From Batillaria attramentaria (Eukaryota; Mollusca; Gastropoda; Batillariidae), in assembly GCA_018292915.2 (NCBI GenBank), contig JACVVK020000480.1:318501-382500 (forward strand): a stretch of DNA of 64,000 nucleotides, read 5' to 3'. The stretch's first letter is position 1. The number at the start of each line of letters is the position of its first letter. The position numbers and the translations under genes are program-made. Below the pieces are notes generated by a model. It did no database searches. It saw nothing but the letters and a program-made list of their open reading frames with translations, and was not told the DNA's origin. Shown one piece after another: positions 33,586-44,510 of this stretch.

Positions 33586-33949
33586 TGTTCTGAATTCTGG
33601 TTTTATTGTTTGATTTGTGGACATAAAAACTAAGGTATCAAAGACACGACAAACAAGTGTTCCTATTTGCGCCAAACCGATACCGTGAGCATTACAAAAC
33701 ATCGTCCATTTTTTTTTTTTGGGAATGATGCCTAACAGTAGTTATAGTTTCGTCCGAGCCATTTACTTTTCATGTACATCGCGTGTCCAGGCCAGACACT
33801 CCTCAGCTGTGTCATGTCCGCTATGCCCTTGCCATCTTTTAGTTTAGATTTCTTAGTTTAGTAGCATAGTATTAGACTTGGACATCACACATTACTTTAG
33901 GATCTGTGTTTAATATGTATGGATTTATATGTCTAGATAAATTAATGTA

Positions 33950-33953
33950 GGTG

Positions 33954-34025
<72 letters not shown>

Positions 34026-34109
34026 AGCCAGAAGAAAATTTTCTGCCATCGACAGACAATAAAGTTATATTGAATTGAATTGAATTGAATTGAATTGAAT
34101 TGAATTGAA
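33950..34109 (+). mobile_element. Non-LTR element 3' end with (TTGAA)n tail
   Basis: TG tract 33950-34020, then agaaaattttctgccatcga..cagacaataaagttata and about seven ATTGA units. AATAAA immediately before a pentanucleotide tail is typical of a LINE 3' terminus. A related end in opposite orientation is at 55735-55775. Confidence 0.6.
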
Positions 34110-34347
34110 ACAAATGCACACGCTCATTCTTTAAAATCAGATTTTCCTTTTCTTGGCGCTTTGAAAGAGGAACGCTTCACTGGTGAAAGGACACAAATTG
34201 ACCGTGGGGTCGTGTGCACTGTTTATTTGAAGAACCCTGTTTGGCGACTGAGTGTGCTAGTCTGTAGTGATTTGGGTTGTCATGAAAAAGCGTGATTTTC
34301 GTGATTTTTGTATTTTATAGGGCAAGGTACATACCAGCGTATTGCTG

Positions 34348-34494
34348 CGGGTGGATGGGTGGGTGTTTGGGACTTTAACGTCCTTTTCCACCACGTAAGG
34401 GTGATATCAAAGATTGGGCAACGACAAAAAGGTCAGCACAAATATTTGGCCCCAGCCGGGGTTCGAACTCCCGACCCGAGCATTGAGAGTCCAG
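34348..34494 (-). mobile_element. SINE-A copy cut at its 5' end by a LINE relic
   Basis: Body and B-box region (ggggttcgaactcccgaccc, A2 type) are present, but the tRNA head stops at gagagtccagc, where the LINE-1 tail relic begins. Confidence 0.85.
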
Positions 34495-34560
34495 CATGCC
34501 AGGGGATTGCTGCATTTGCTGCCTATCTTACAAACTGTCCTGCTAAACTACTGCTAGTTA
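34495..34560 (-). mobile_element. LINE-1 3' UTR relic
   Basis: ttgctgcctatcttacaaac..tgtcctgctaaactactgct matches the 3' UTR end of the intact LINE-1 at about 49866-49904 (ttgctgcctatcttacatgc, tgtcctgctattctac). Confidence 0.7.
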
Positions 34561-34569
34561 CAGACACAG

Positions 34570-34572
<3 letters not shown>

Positions 34573-34634
<62 letters not shown>

Positions 34635-34734
34635 AAGAACCTTTTTTTTACAACGGTAAAAGTTACAGGCATATTCATCATACCAATTTTAAAACTTGCC
34701 GTTGCTACACTACATGAGCTAATACTACTGTAAA

Positions 34735-34805
<71 letters not shown>

Positions 34806-34882
34806 AAGAACAAGAACCTTTAATTTACAACGGTAGAAGCTACAGGCATATTCATACCAATTTTAAAACTTGCTACTGTAAA

Positions 34883-34931
<49 letters not shown>

Positions 34932-35028
34932 ACAAGAACAAGAACCTTTATTTTACAACGGTAGAAGTTACTGGCATATTCATCATACCAATTTTAAAAC
35001 TTGCCGTTGCTACACTACATGAGCTAAC

Positions 35029-35080
<52 letters not shown>
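34573..35080 (-). repeat. Triplicated module T array with GA tracts
   Basis: Three copies at about 34632-34735, 34802-34886 and 34929-35032: aagaacctttattttacaac, ggtagaagttacaggcatat, accaattttaaaacttgccg, ttgctacactacatgagcta. GA tracts separate them (34577-34631, 34736-34801, 34887-34928, 35034-35080). The middle copy has lost the second stem arm. The layout mirrors 1-692, but the module is a different subfamily. Confidence 0.8.
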
Positions 35081-35082
<2 letters not shown>

Positions 35083-35114
35083 TGTCTCCCTACACTGCCT
35101 GTGACTGGCTTCAG

Positions 35115-35335
35115 ACGAGACAAACAAAACACTCAATCAGGGTGCCACCTGCTGGTCGAGAATCTGGGCCTATTCTCCACGTCACTGACAGTGCTGCCAC
35201 CTGTCCAAGTGTACACACTTCAGCACAACCAGATCGATGTCTTCCCGTCATTCCCTCACGCGTCAGCCTTGAGATGCTTCCAGTTCTATCGTCGACTGAT
35301 ACGGATAATGTGTTTCCTGTGATGCACGAGCTGAG
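35115..35335 (+). CDS. Candidate exon, two open frames
   Basis: Acceptor cctgtgactggcttcag (to 35114) and donor GAGCTGAG|gtgggt (35336 on) fit one frame open throughout (HSIRVPPAGRESGPILHVTD.., intron phases 0 and 2). A second frame, HLLVENLGLFSTSLTVLPPV then QVYTLQHNQIDVFPSFPHAS, has more coding-like codons (G/C third bases) and leucine-rich-repeat-like wording but stops at TGA before that donor. One of the two may be a real exon. Product unknown. Confidence 0.35.
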
Positions 35336-35552
35336 GTGGGTTAATCGTCGACTTGTATGAACAATAACATAAAAAATCAATTCCTGAACAAAAAGATTAA
35401 ACGGGCTGTTGTAAAAGATCGCGAAAAGCCGTTGTATTTCGATGGAAATTTCTAGACCATCCTAGAACATGCTGGTGCAGTAACGTCAGTAGATTACGTC
35501 ACCTTGGAAAGATTTCGAACTTGCCAGTAAGTTGAGGAATGTTCTAGATCTG

Positions 35553-35721
35553 GGTGGGGTGGGTGTTTAGGGGTTTAACGTCCTTTTCCACCACATAGGG
35601 TGATATCAAAGACGGGGCAACGATGAAAAAGCCAGCACAATATTTGGCCCCAGCCGGGATCGAACTCACGACCCGAGCATTAGAAGTCCAACGCTCTACC
35701 ATTCAACCACCCCGGCTCCCC
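35553..35721 (-). mobile_element. SINE-A copy, full length (subfamily A1b)
   Basis: Complete copy with a 13-bp target duplication (tgttctagatctg) at 35540-35552 and 35722-35734 and the A1b markers. Confidence 0.93.
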
Positions 35722-35939
35722 TGTTCTAGATCTGACCTGCAGCCCTGCACAGCGTTCTGGATTCTTCTTCTTTCATGAATTTGTTCTCCGCGCATCTTCT
35801 GTTAATAAAGTATTGGAGTTGTATCCTGTTATATCCCGTGTCGTCTCTGCGAGTGCACAAAGAGAGCGACATAGCAGGAATAAAATACAACACGGGCCTG
35901 TTCCATCTCTGCTAAACGAGCGTCTGTCTTGGAACAGTT

Positions 35940-36200
35940 TCGCTCGTGAGAGTGCCTGTACGCTCGAAATACTATATCTTAATGATTAGTGCAGCTCTTC
36001 ATGCGATACACTTTGCGCGAGCGGTCGAACAGTTACTGTTTGTACACCACTGGAGCGCTCAGTGTGGTCGCCGCGACATCGAGTACGCTTCTGTTGGCTC
36101 AGTGCCAGCATTGCAGACGCTAGCACTGTGCAGGTGTCTAAGTGGTGTAATGATAGATGCCACGATAACAGCTCAGAACGATCTGTGAACATAAAAAGAT
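35940..36200 (+). repeat. Dispersed repeat, copy 1 (uninterrupted; partner 53500-54215)
   Basis: cctgtacgctcgaaatacta, gagcgctcagtgtggtcgcc, gtgccagcattgcagacgct and agctcagaacgatctgtgaa recur on the minus strand at 54215-54000 and 53565-53500. Here the sequence is continuous across caggtgtctaagtggtgtaa (36131-36150), the point where SINE-F sits in the partner. The element itself is unclassified. Confidence 0.82.
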
Positions 36201-36619
36201 CTGAGCGTTTTCCAGTGATGCATGGACTGAAATCTTTTTTTATTACCGTCGAACACTGTGGGTAATTTAAAAAGAAAGTTATAGCGTTTTTCTTGGCAAT
36301 TGTTGACCAAAACGATTGAGGTGAAGGACTCTTTCTACTAGAGGAGGCTATCATTCCAGACACTGCTTTTATGGAAAACATTGCTCCATTGGTTTTCCAG
36401 TCTAGTTGCCTCGCTTGGATGATGTTTTGCCTTCAGCTTTTCTGTTTCTTTACCTGTTTTGTCAGTGACATCATCCAATGACACAATTTTCATATCCGAA
36501 ATAGATGAAACGGTATCTGGCTGTGTGTCTTTCTGTGTCTTTCTGTGTCTTCCTTTCTGTAGATGTGTGTACAACCAAATCTTGTGTGTGTTTTACCTCA
36601 CGAAAACAGAACATGTAAA

Positions 36620-36621
<2 letters not shown>

Positions 36622-36692
<71 letters not shown>
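36622..36692. repeat. (CA)n microsatellite
   Basis: A 71-bp CA tract. Confidence 0.97.
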
Positions 36693-36694
<2 letters not shown>

Positions 36695-36699
36695 CTAAG

Positions 36700-37205
36700 C
36701 CATCCCTACCCCACAAAATGAAAAAAAAACAAACAACAAAAAGTACCATCGCTACTGATACAGAAATAGCTCCCAAGTACATCTCCTCCACAAGCACAAG
36801 AACATAGCAGTAAGTCATGCTGACCGAGTTCTTCCCAAGTTAGCAATAGGACGGAATCACAAGCTTCAGGCCAGAATGATTACTGTCCCGTGAAAGGCAT
36901 AGTGACAGACGAACGGACATCTGGCTAAGAAACGTCCTGTTCGCCAATATCCTTCCATTTTGTAGTCTCCCACACTCATGGCATCTTGTCTTGATGCAAA
37001 CATCTGCCGGCTTTCAGTAAAGCCCGGGAACCACTGTTGAGGGAGGTATGTGGACGGAGGTGGTTCCTGACAGCTCTATGGCTGGTAGCTATAGGGCTCA
37101 TGGGGTTGTCTGGGCGGAGGAGGCAGAGGGGGAGGAGCGGTTTGAAAGGATCAGCAAGGATGTCATTTGAGAGATCGGTTTATTAAGAGCATTGCCTCTG
37201 GTGTC
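36700..37205. other. Unassigned stretch
   Basis: Nothing recognised before the tandem array that starts near 37210. Confidence 0.5.
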
Positions 37206-37209
37206 AGGT

Positions 37210-38190
37210 ACCAGTCACTGACTTGTCAGTGGGTTCAGCAGCATAGTGATAGAGCCATCGGGGATTACACCAGGAGTAATGTCCCTTTTAATATTCCTCA
37301 AAATCACTATTTTAGTATGTGGCTCACACACTCCTTTCGCTTGTGGCTGTCAGTGATTAAGCTGTGTAGTGACTGAGCCATTTGAGATCCCGTCAGGAAT
37401 TATGTAATAATAATAATAATAATAATGAGTATTATATAGGCGCTTTACCCAATTTTATGAATCGGCTCAAAGCGCCGCGAACTGAACCCGACACGCACGC
37501 TCACGTGAATCACACGCATTCTCTCACATACTGGACATAAACACATTACAATCACGTGGTGCGAAGGGTCAGCTTAGCTATTTAAATTTCGGAATTTAGA
37601 ATTGCATTTATTTTTCAAATTTAGTGGGCTGAACATTTCCAAAGCAGAGGGGGAGGAAGCCGGAGTACCCGGAGAGAACCCCCGACGATCGGCCCGAATG
37701 AACGGTGCCACATACGAGAAGGAAAAATTCTTTGCCCCGAGTGTGACTCGAACCCCCCACCTCTCGCATTGGTGACAGGTCTCTTAACCACTAGACCACC
37801 GCCCCACCCAATTATGTCCCTTTTGAGATTCATCATCATCGCTATATCAGTGTAATATGGCTCACATATTGGTAGTCACCGAAAGATCCTTTCGCCTCTG
37901 TCCGTCAGTGATTTAGATGTATAGTGATTGAGCCATCGGGGATCACGTCAGGAGTTATATCCCTTTCGACATTCATTATAATCAGTATGTGGCTCACACA
38001 CTGATAACCACTGCATGAATGCTTTCGCCCGTGTAAAAGTGACTGTCTGTCAGTGATTCAGCAGCATAGTGACTGAACCATCGCGGAGTACATAAAGAGT
38101 TAAGTCCCTTCGGACATTTCTCGTAATCACTATGATTATGTGACTCGAACTGGCAAGCACTGATAGGATTCTTTCGTCTGTGGTGGTAGT
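37210..38190 (+). repeat. Tandem array, 120-145 bp unit, interrupted by SINE-C
   Basis: Four units of the form gtcagtgattcagc..atagtgactgagccatcggggat..cgtcaggagttatgtccctttt..attcctcataatcacta..atgtggctcacacactg..ctttcgcctgtg, with the 'gccatcggggat' phrase near 37255, 37377, 37935 and 38072. The large gap is the SINE-C copy at 37406-37809. Confidence 0.8.
37406..37809 (-). mobile_element. SINE-C copy, full length, inside a tandem array
   Basis: Complete copy with ATT tail (37406-37428 on the plus strand), the intact stem GGCGCTTT/AAAGCGCC and an 8-bp target duplication (aattatgt) at 37398-37405 and 37810-37817. Confidence 0.93.
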
Positions 38191-38292
38191 CAAGAGCAGA
38201 TTATTTTCTGTCGCCATATGATGATGGCGCTGCGCTGGCGGTGATTATGTTGAAACCAAGGAAGAAGCAGGTAATTCTAAAGCGCCCAAAGT

Positions 38293-38450
38293 GGAGCGTT
38301 GGACTTTTAATGCTCAGGTCGTGAGTTCGAATCCTGGCTGGGGCCGAATATTTGTGCTGGCCTTTTTTTTTCCTCGTTGCCCCGTCTTTGACATCACCCA
38401 TACGTGGTGGAAGAGGACGTTAAACTCATAAACACCCACCGCCCCACCCA
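38293..38450 (+). mobile_element. SINE-A copy, 5'-truncated (subfamily A2)
   Basis: From gtggagcgttggacttttaa through gagttcgaatcctggc and the body to cacccaccgccccaccc; first part of the head missing. Confidence 0.87.
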
Positions 38451-38940
38451 TTCCCGTGTCCAAAGTGTACTCCCTGACATACGCAGTGTAGGGAGCACAG
38501 CAGGAGGAGTTCATGACCTACATCAAGATGAAAAACTACCTCATCAACTGATGTAAAATCAGTAAAGCAGTTACCCAGTCATCAGACCAGAGAATCTGCA
38601 GAACGGATGACAGGGCAACCAGAGGCTGCTATCGTATCATCGATAGGCCAGTGCCGCCTCATCAACAGCACTGACGGACCAATCAACAAAGGTGACTGAG
38701 GCCACCTGAGAATTTTCGAAAGACAGGCGAGGAAGATGTTTGCCAGACGGTGATGACGGGAACACAAATGCGCCAGCTGTCAGAAGCGTGTTGTGGGACG
38801 GAGAAAAGTGAGAACGTGAGCAACAGTCACTATGATGCAAAGAAAATATCAGCCATCACTACCAGGGAAAGGACTTACAAAAAATTAGGGTACATTTTTT
38901 GCTGCTGTGGAACTGATCGAGAACGCGTTGTCGTTGCATT
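38450..38940. other. Unassigned stretch
   Basis: Short ORFs on both strands at 38582-38840 without clear coding signature; no repeats recognised. Confidence 0.45.
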
Positions 38941-38942
38941 TG

Positions 38943-39270
38943 TGGGTCGGCGGTCTAGTGGTGCGAGACGTCAGGTTCGAGTCGAATAATTTTTCCTTCT
39001 CGTATATGGCACCGTTCATTCTGGCCGACCGCGTTCTCTCCGGGTACTCCGGCTTCCTCCGCCTCTCCTTTCTTAATGTTCAGCTCCCCCAAATTAAAAA
39101 TAAATGCAGTTGTAAAATTCAGAAACTTAAATTGCTGAGCTGGCCCTTCACACCACGTGATTGTAATGTGTTCATAGCCAGTGTGAGAAAATGCGTGTGG
39201 TTCAGGTGAGCGTGCGTTTTGAGCCATTTCGAGAAACTGGACAAAGCACAGTTACTATTATTGTTGTTTA
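38943..39270 (+). mobile_element. SINE-C copy with internal deletions
   Basis: tgggtcggcggtctagtggt then a deletion to gcgagacgtcaggttcgagt (anticodon-arm loss), the usual body, and a 3' end lacking part of the stem. Confidence 0.88.
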
Positions 39271-39454
39271 TTAATTTACAGGCTTATTAACGAAGGCTTA
39301 ATGAATCAGAGTACACTCCTTGCTGCTCCTCATGAACTTATCAGGATAAGATGCGCTATCTTTGCATTTGTTTGCTTCGTTGTCCCCTGATGCAAACTCA
39401 GTCCCTCGCCGAAAATTTGGAAATAAATGTGTCTTGGTTGACGTCCTTTATGCG

Positions 39455-39728
39455 TGCTTTTGAACTGTTTGGTTTTCTGGAGGACAACAAAAATGAATAA
39501 GTCTATTGGAAAATTGGCTTCGGTTTATACACAGGTTACGTGGGGTAACTTGTATGAATGTCCGGAACCAACTCCATGGAATAAGCGTCTCTTATCTTTT
39601 GTCCGGTAAGCGTAATTTGAACCATTTGGTATTCTGAAAGACAATACTGTCTACACAAAAGATGGGTCTCCTGTATGGATAGGTCACGTGGGGTTGTATG
39701 AATGAATGCCCAAAACCCAACTCCCAAG
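39455..39728 (+). repeat. Diverged tandem duplication, about 153-bp unit
   Basis: tttgaactgtttggttttct..tacacaggttacgtgggg..ttgtatgaatgtccggaacc is repeated as tttgaaccatttggtattct..tggataggtcacgtgggg..ttgtatgaatgaatgcccaa. Confidence 0.75.
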
Positions 39729-39730
<2 letters not shown>

Positions 39731-39800
<70 letters not shown>

Positions 39801-39880
39801 ATGAATCTTTATTTTACAACGGTAGAGACAGTTAACAGTAAACAGTCAGTTTTCATACCTGCCGTTGCTAAGTATTACGA
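39731..39880 (-). mobile_element. GA tract plus module T copy
   Basis: GA tract 39731-39797, then aatctttattttacaacggt..agagacagttaacagtaaac..ttttcatacctgccgttgct. The stem CAACGGTAG/CTGCCGTTG is intact, and AAAATAAAG on the minus strand lies just before the TC tail. Confidence 0.8.
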
Positions 39881-40144
39881 TTATGTAATTAATCAAAAAG
39901 AGCAAGAGAAGAAGAAATAGGCAATGCACACGCACACAACATGAACGAAAAAAGAGAGCACCAGAAACAGACAAACAAACAGGCAAATGAACAAAGAAAC
40001 AAGACAAGAAGAAAGAGAAAAAGAAACCCAAACTATGATAATAAGAGGAAGAAAACAGACAAGCATACAATCAATCAAACGTAATATGGGATTGTCATGA
40101 GCGAGTATTTGATGATTTCCTGCTTCCTGATTTCCTGGAGAGAG

Positions 40145-40191
40145 GGGGTGGGTGGGTGTTTGGGGGTTTAACGTCCTTTTCCACCACATAG
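40145..40191 (-). mobile_element. SINE-A, ultra-short 5'-truncated insertion
   Basis: Only the last 47 bp (gtgggtgtttgggggtttaa, cgtccttttccaccacatag) is present, flanked by tcctggagagag at 40133-40144 and 40192-40203. A new insertion this short, with a target duplication, is what aborted target-primed reverse transcription produces. It adjoins a GA tract. Confidence 0.88.
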
Positions 40192-40194
40192 TCC

Positions 40195-40197
<3 letters not shown>

Positions 40198-40254
<57 letters not shown>

Positions 40255-40300
40255 GAGAGAACAACAACAACAACAACAAGAAAAAGAAAAAGAAAAAGAA
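40198..40300. repeat. (GA)n(CAA)n(GAAAAA)n tract
   Basis: GA 40198-40260, then CAA and AGAAAA units. Confidence 0.94.
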
Positions 40301-40790
40301 AAAAGACATATAATGGAGATGTACCAGAGGGCGAGGTCGATGGCCTTAAGGGCAGGGAACAAAATGGCCAGGTCTGGACACTGACCGGCCACGAGTTCAT
40401 AAACGACTAACTAGCAGCAAGATGCTTATGCCAGGAAGGTCTTAAAGACCCAGTATGTCGGTGCCAACCCTCTGCAAGTATCAATTTCCCATCCGTCTTC
40501 GTCTGGGATTTGCTTGCTTGCGGTCGTTGGCCGTGTGGGGGTGAGAACGTCATTACCCTGTCTAATGCTGGAACAATTTACAGGGCTATTTTGAGGGGGG
40601 GGGGGGAGGGGGGACTACACCACACTAGCAGCGTAGAGCGGTGTTGTGTTCTGTTGTTGTACTGCGGAGAAGCTGTTAAAACTCGAGAGATAATGGTGGC
40701 ATAAAATTGTGACGCAAGCATCGCCTGTGCCAGTCGCTTACGTTTTGTTAAGGCGAATCTTTACATGTGTGTACGTTTGGCCTTTAGACT
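40300..40790. other. Unassigned stretch
   Basis: G-rich run at 40595-40612; nothing else recognised. Confidence 0.5.
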
Positions 40791-40796
40791 GCTTAA

Positions 40797-40811
40797 TATG
40801 TGTGTGTGTGT

Positions 40812-40882
<71 letters not shown>
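40797..40882. repeat. (TG)n microsatellite
   Basis: An 86-bp TG tract with one A interruption. Confidence 0.97.
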
Positions 40883-40884
<2 letters not shown>

Positions 40885-40910
40885 AGAAACAAAATCCGTT
40901 TGTCCAAAAA

Positions 40911-41095
40911 CAGGGGGAGCCGGGATGGCCGAATGGTAGAGCATTGGACTTCTAATGCTCGCGTCGTGACTTCGTATCCCGGCTTGGGCCAAATAATTGT
41001 GATGGCTTTTTCATCGCTGCCCCGTCTTTGATATCACCCGTATGTGGTGGAAAAGGACGTTAAACCCCCCAAACACCCACCCAACCCATCCACCC
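40911..41095 (+). mobile_element. SINE-A copy, full length
   Basis: Standard A1 copy with a target duplication (ttgtccaaaaa) at 40900-40910 and 41096-41106, followed by a longer poly-A run. Confidence 0.93.
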
Positions 41096-41317
41096 TTGTC
41101 CAAAAAAAAAAAAAAAAAAAAGCTGAGGGAACATGACTCAATAAGCCGTGTTATTGACTGGCAGTAAAATATCCGACTTTGCCTTTTTTTTGTAAAAATG
41201 TAATTGCGCTTTCATTTTTGCACAAAGGATCACACACGTGCAGACCATTAAGAAAAGGAAATCTAATGCAACGGACATGGAATTGCGGTTTTGTATCTTT
41301 TTACTTCCTGCGTGCAG

Positions 41318-41620
41318 CCTACAAGCGAAATATCCCGTCTGATGCAAGCCTTTGCCCAACACATCCATTTAGACGAAGCTTTTCCTGAAGGCAATACCAA
41401 GAAACGTTTTCAGACTACTGTAAGTATTGAAAAATCTTTCAAAGCCGTTATTTCCAAGCAGTTTAACTCGATTTCCATAACTCAACACCATACGGTTCCC
41501 TACATTCCGAATCAAAATCTCTTTCCTGGCCATCCGTTCCGCACACATCTCCCCCTCCTCTCCTGCTCCCAGCTTGGCAGACACGTCTTTCAACAGCCTA
41601 ACGCGTTTACAGCGGCGTAA
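41318..41620 (+). CDS. Candidate exon or ORF, product unknown
   Basis: The acceptor gtatctttttacttcctgcgtgcag (to 41317) is followed by PTSEISRLMQAFAQHIHLDE then AFPEGNTKKRFQTT. A strong donor ACT|gtaagtatt lies at 41420, giving a 102-bp phase-0 exon. The same frame, however, stays open to TAA at 41618-41620, so it may be a terminal exon instead. The 41419 end could join the phase-0 candidate exon at 45598. The minus strand is also open here. Family not recognised. Confidence 0.35.
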   Translation, partial: PTSEISRLMQAFAQHIHLDEAFPEGNTKKRFQTTVSIEKSFKAVISKQFNSISITQHHTVPYIPNQNLFPGHPFRTHLPLLSCSQLGRHVFQQPNAFTAA

Positions 41621-41639
41621 AAAATCCCAAATGAACATT

Positions 41640-42100
41640 TATTCATCTTCTGCATTGGTTCTGCGTGGGATTGATCTGTGCCCATCTGAGTGCTACCAGT
41701 TGCCGGATAGGCGTTCGGACCGCTAGGGGGCTTAGGCTTCTATTCGTGCTCAATGAAGCGCTCAGAAACACACGTCAAAAGGGAATGATCTTGTATGTTT
41801 GAGTTCACGCATCGATGCTCTTTTACGTCTGAGGGGGGAGCGGACGGAACTGGGGGTAGTTACTGGCGTGTAGGTAAGGATCGGTAGTGTGGCAGTGATG
41901 GTGGTGGAAAAAAATGGAGTCGCTATGGTTCTGTAGGCTGAGCGTTGATGGACTCTTGAACAAATGGTTGTAGGTTCGATTCTTTATCGAGTCAATTTGC
42001 AGCCAAACATTGATACGATTTTTTTTTTGCTGTTTTTAGATTTAAAAAAAAAAATTCTGTTTTTGGGATTTTTTTTACAATTGACAGAAATAATAATACA
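41640..42100. other. Unassigned stretch
   Basis: No repeats or exon-like segments noted. Confidence 0.5.
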
Positions 42101-42110
42101 CAAAACCTAG

Positions 42111-42111
<1 letters not shown>

Positions 42112-42177
<66 letters not shown>
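42112..42177. repeat. (CA)n microsatellite
   Basis: A 66-bp CA tract. Confidence 0.97.
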
Positions 42178-42179
<2 letters not shown>

Positions 42180-42181
<2 letters not shown>

Positions 42182-42570
42182 TACATTATATGCATCTCTC
42201 AAGTAAGTGTTAAGTGCATATACTGATTACTTCCATGTTACACAGTCACTGATGCGAAATTTGAACAAAGTATATATATCCGACTGTCAGGATATTAGAA
42301 TTTGTCCAGAAGTCCACCAAATCTACACGATTCTCCCAGATTTTCAGCCGGCGCGCGTTACTCGCCAGACAAGTCTGTCCGATTGTAAACGGCATATTAC
42401 GTCCAATCAATCTATCTGATTGTCTCTTCTCACTCCTTCAGACAGTTACTGATCCAGCACTGCCTTGTTCTTGACACTGGTGAATCGCGCCAGACACAAT
42501 CATAATGCTACAGCAAACTACTGCACCTATTATTCGCTGTTGTTACTTCATGGAGATAGTCTTCAGCCCC
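42180..42570. other. Unassigned stretch
   Basis: Nothing recognised. Confidence 0.5.
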
Positions 42571-42575
42571 TGGTG

Positions 42576-42752
42576 GGGGAGCCGTGGTGGCCGAATGGTA
42601 GAGCGTTGGACTTCTAATGCTCGGGTCGTGAGTTCGCATCCCGGCTGGGGCCAAATATTTGTGCTGGCTTTTTCATCGTTGACCCGTATTTGATATCACC
42701 CGTATTTGGTGGAAACGGACGTTAAACCCCCCAACCCCCCACCCATCCTCCC
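42576..42752 (+). mobile_element. SINE-A copy, full length
   Basis: gggggagccgtggtggccga through aaaccccccaacccccca. Target duplication unclear (cagcccctgg versus tagctcctgg nearby). Confidence 0.91.
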
Positions 42753-43070
42753 TTTAGCTCCTGGCATGAAAAGTGTCATCTCTAGAAACAGATTCCACCA
42801 TATACAGGATGTAGCTGCCCATGTGGCGGGGTACCTAAAGACGGCCATACGTGTAACCATTTCGTCCAAGGGGATGGCCCTGGTACTCATCCCAAGCTCG
42901 CCAACAATATCGACAGTACTTGATTCAACATGTCCGCGTGATTCAGTCGGAGAATTTCAGAAGGTTACTGGTGTCCTCTGACTGTCCCAGATTTTCAGCT
43001 GTTCCCCAGGGGCTGTCACTACTGCCACGCACGTCAAGAATCTCAGCCGATCGCTGTTTCCAGAATTCTT

Positions 43071-43197
43071 TTTTGTTGTTGTTTTATGCTCCCCCAACTC
43101 TTTGCCAGCGGCAGTGGTGTCCTTCCAGGTCATGGGTGGAATCCACGGAGGGCTCGAAAGCTGGGGCCGCGAAATAGTCTTTGTAGCTTGCGCGGCG

Positions 43198-43250
<53 letters not shown>

Positions 43251-43649
43251 CGAAAGCTGGGGCAGTTTTTATAATGCATGATGATGGAGATGAGGATGAT
43301 AGTAAGATCATGCCATGGAGGTCCGTGTGTTTTAGGACTGCGGGACAGGGCAGCATTTCACGCTTCCTGTCATAAATATTCCGCCGTTAACCAGACCCGG
43401 GAACTACTGCAGCTGCGGTGCCGGCCGTGCAATCATCCAATCATAAGACGTGTCATACCAAGGGAAGCATCCCCAAAGTCGCACCCGTGAAGTGGGTGAA
43501 TCTCGGCTGTGTGGCAACAGCCTCCACACTGGGCCCATAGCACACCCGCTCTGGGTAGGAGCCGACCTAGGTAGGAAAATTCCCGCTAGCCTCGGCTGGG
43601 ACTCCCAGTACATGGTCCGAAGTGCTAACCACTACACTACGGGGACCGG
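43071..43649 (-). mobile_element. SINE-B copy, full length, with a nested insertion
   Basis: Complete SINE-B on the minus strand with a 16-bp target duplication (tgtttccagaattctt) at 43055-43070 and 43650-43665. It is interrupted at 43172-43250 by a module N insertion. Its own 3' tail is A-rich (tttttgttgttgttttat on the plus strand). Confidence 0.93.
43172..43250 (+). mobile_element. Tiny LINE 3'-end insertion (module N) with (AACT)n tail
   Basis: cgcgaaatagtctttgtagc, ttgcgcggcg and then (TAAC)n to 43250 lie between two copies of ctcgaaagctgggg (43154-43167 and 43249-43262). About 35 bp of element plus tail inserted in SINE-B with a target duplication; this fixes the 3' direction and tail of module N. 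Confidence 0.88.
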
Positions 43650-43669
43650 TGTTTCCAGAATTCTTACCT

Positions 43670-44510
43670 GACTGTCCTAGAACCTTAGGAGGGTCAACTA
43701 GTTGACGCCATTTCACTCTGAAAAAGTCATCAAGTTCGCTAGGTCTTTAAGCACGGACGGTTCATTGCGTTCGCTGAATCAAGATCCCTTTACGATAGCT
43801 GTAGTTTAGCAGGGTCAGTGATGGGAGCAAATTGTGCAGAAAGATTCCTTCCTCCGGCGTAATCGCTGAAACGGACTCCCTGCGGTTGATCACAGTTCCC
43901 CAGTAATGACTCCCCAACTACGAATTGCCTTCATCCTGGTAAAACGATCCAGTGATTTACTTTGAACTCGGCTCAAATGATGTAGGTCAACCGGTTGGAC
44001 CTGACGGAAACGACAATCTGTGACGACCGCTCCATTGTCAAAGGACAGATTAAAATGAGGTTAAACGTGATTGACAGCTTTTGTGTTAGTATACTACGTG
44101 TCACAAATCACTACACATATTTGGCAACGTCATGATATCCCGTCCGTTGCTTAATTCCGTCACGAAGTGCGACTGTGTGTGTTTTTGATGTTATTGCGAG
44201 CTGAATGACTGAAAGAAATGCATTTGTCACTTAAAGTATTTCATGATGTCATAACCGAATGACCTGGATGAAGTCGTCATACGGGGTAACGACAGTGGAG
44301 AGTTCTGTCTGAGTGAAGGAACAATATTTCTCTTCGCAACAGGTCAGTTCTCGGACGCGTTGAGATAACGCTGGGCGTGACTGACAAACAAAGTAGCAGT
44401 CAAACGGCAGGTCAAAAGGGACGTAGTTTTTTCCCCCACAGTGTTACTTATCATATTTTGTATTGCTCTTGTCTTCAGCTTCATTCCTTTCTCGCACAGT
44501 ACAAAAGTTG
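43670..44510. other. Unassigned stretch
   Basis: No repeat or convincing exon found. Confidence 0.45.
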
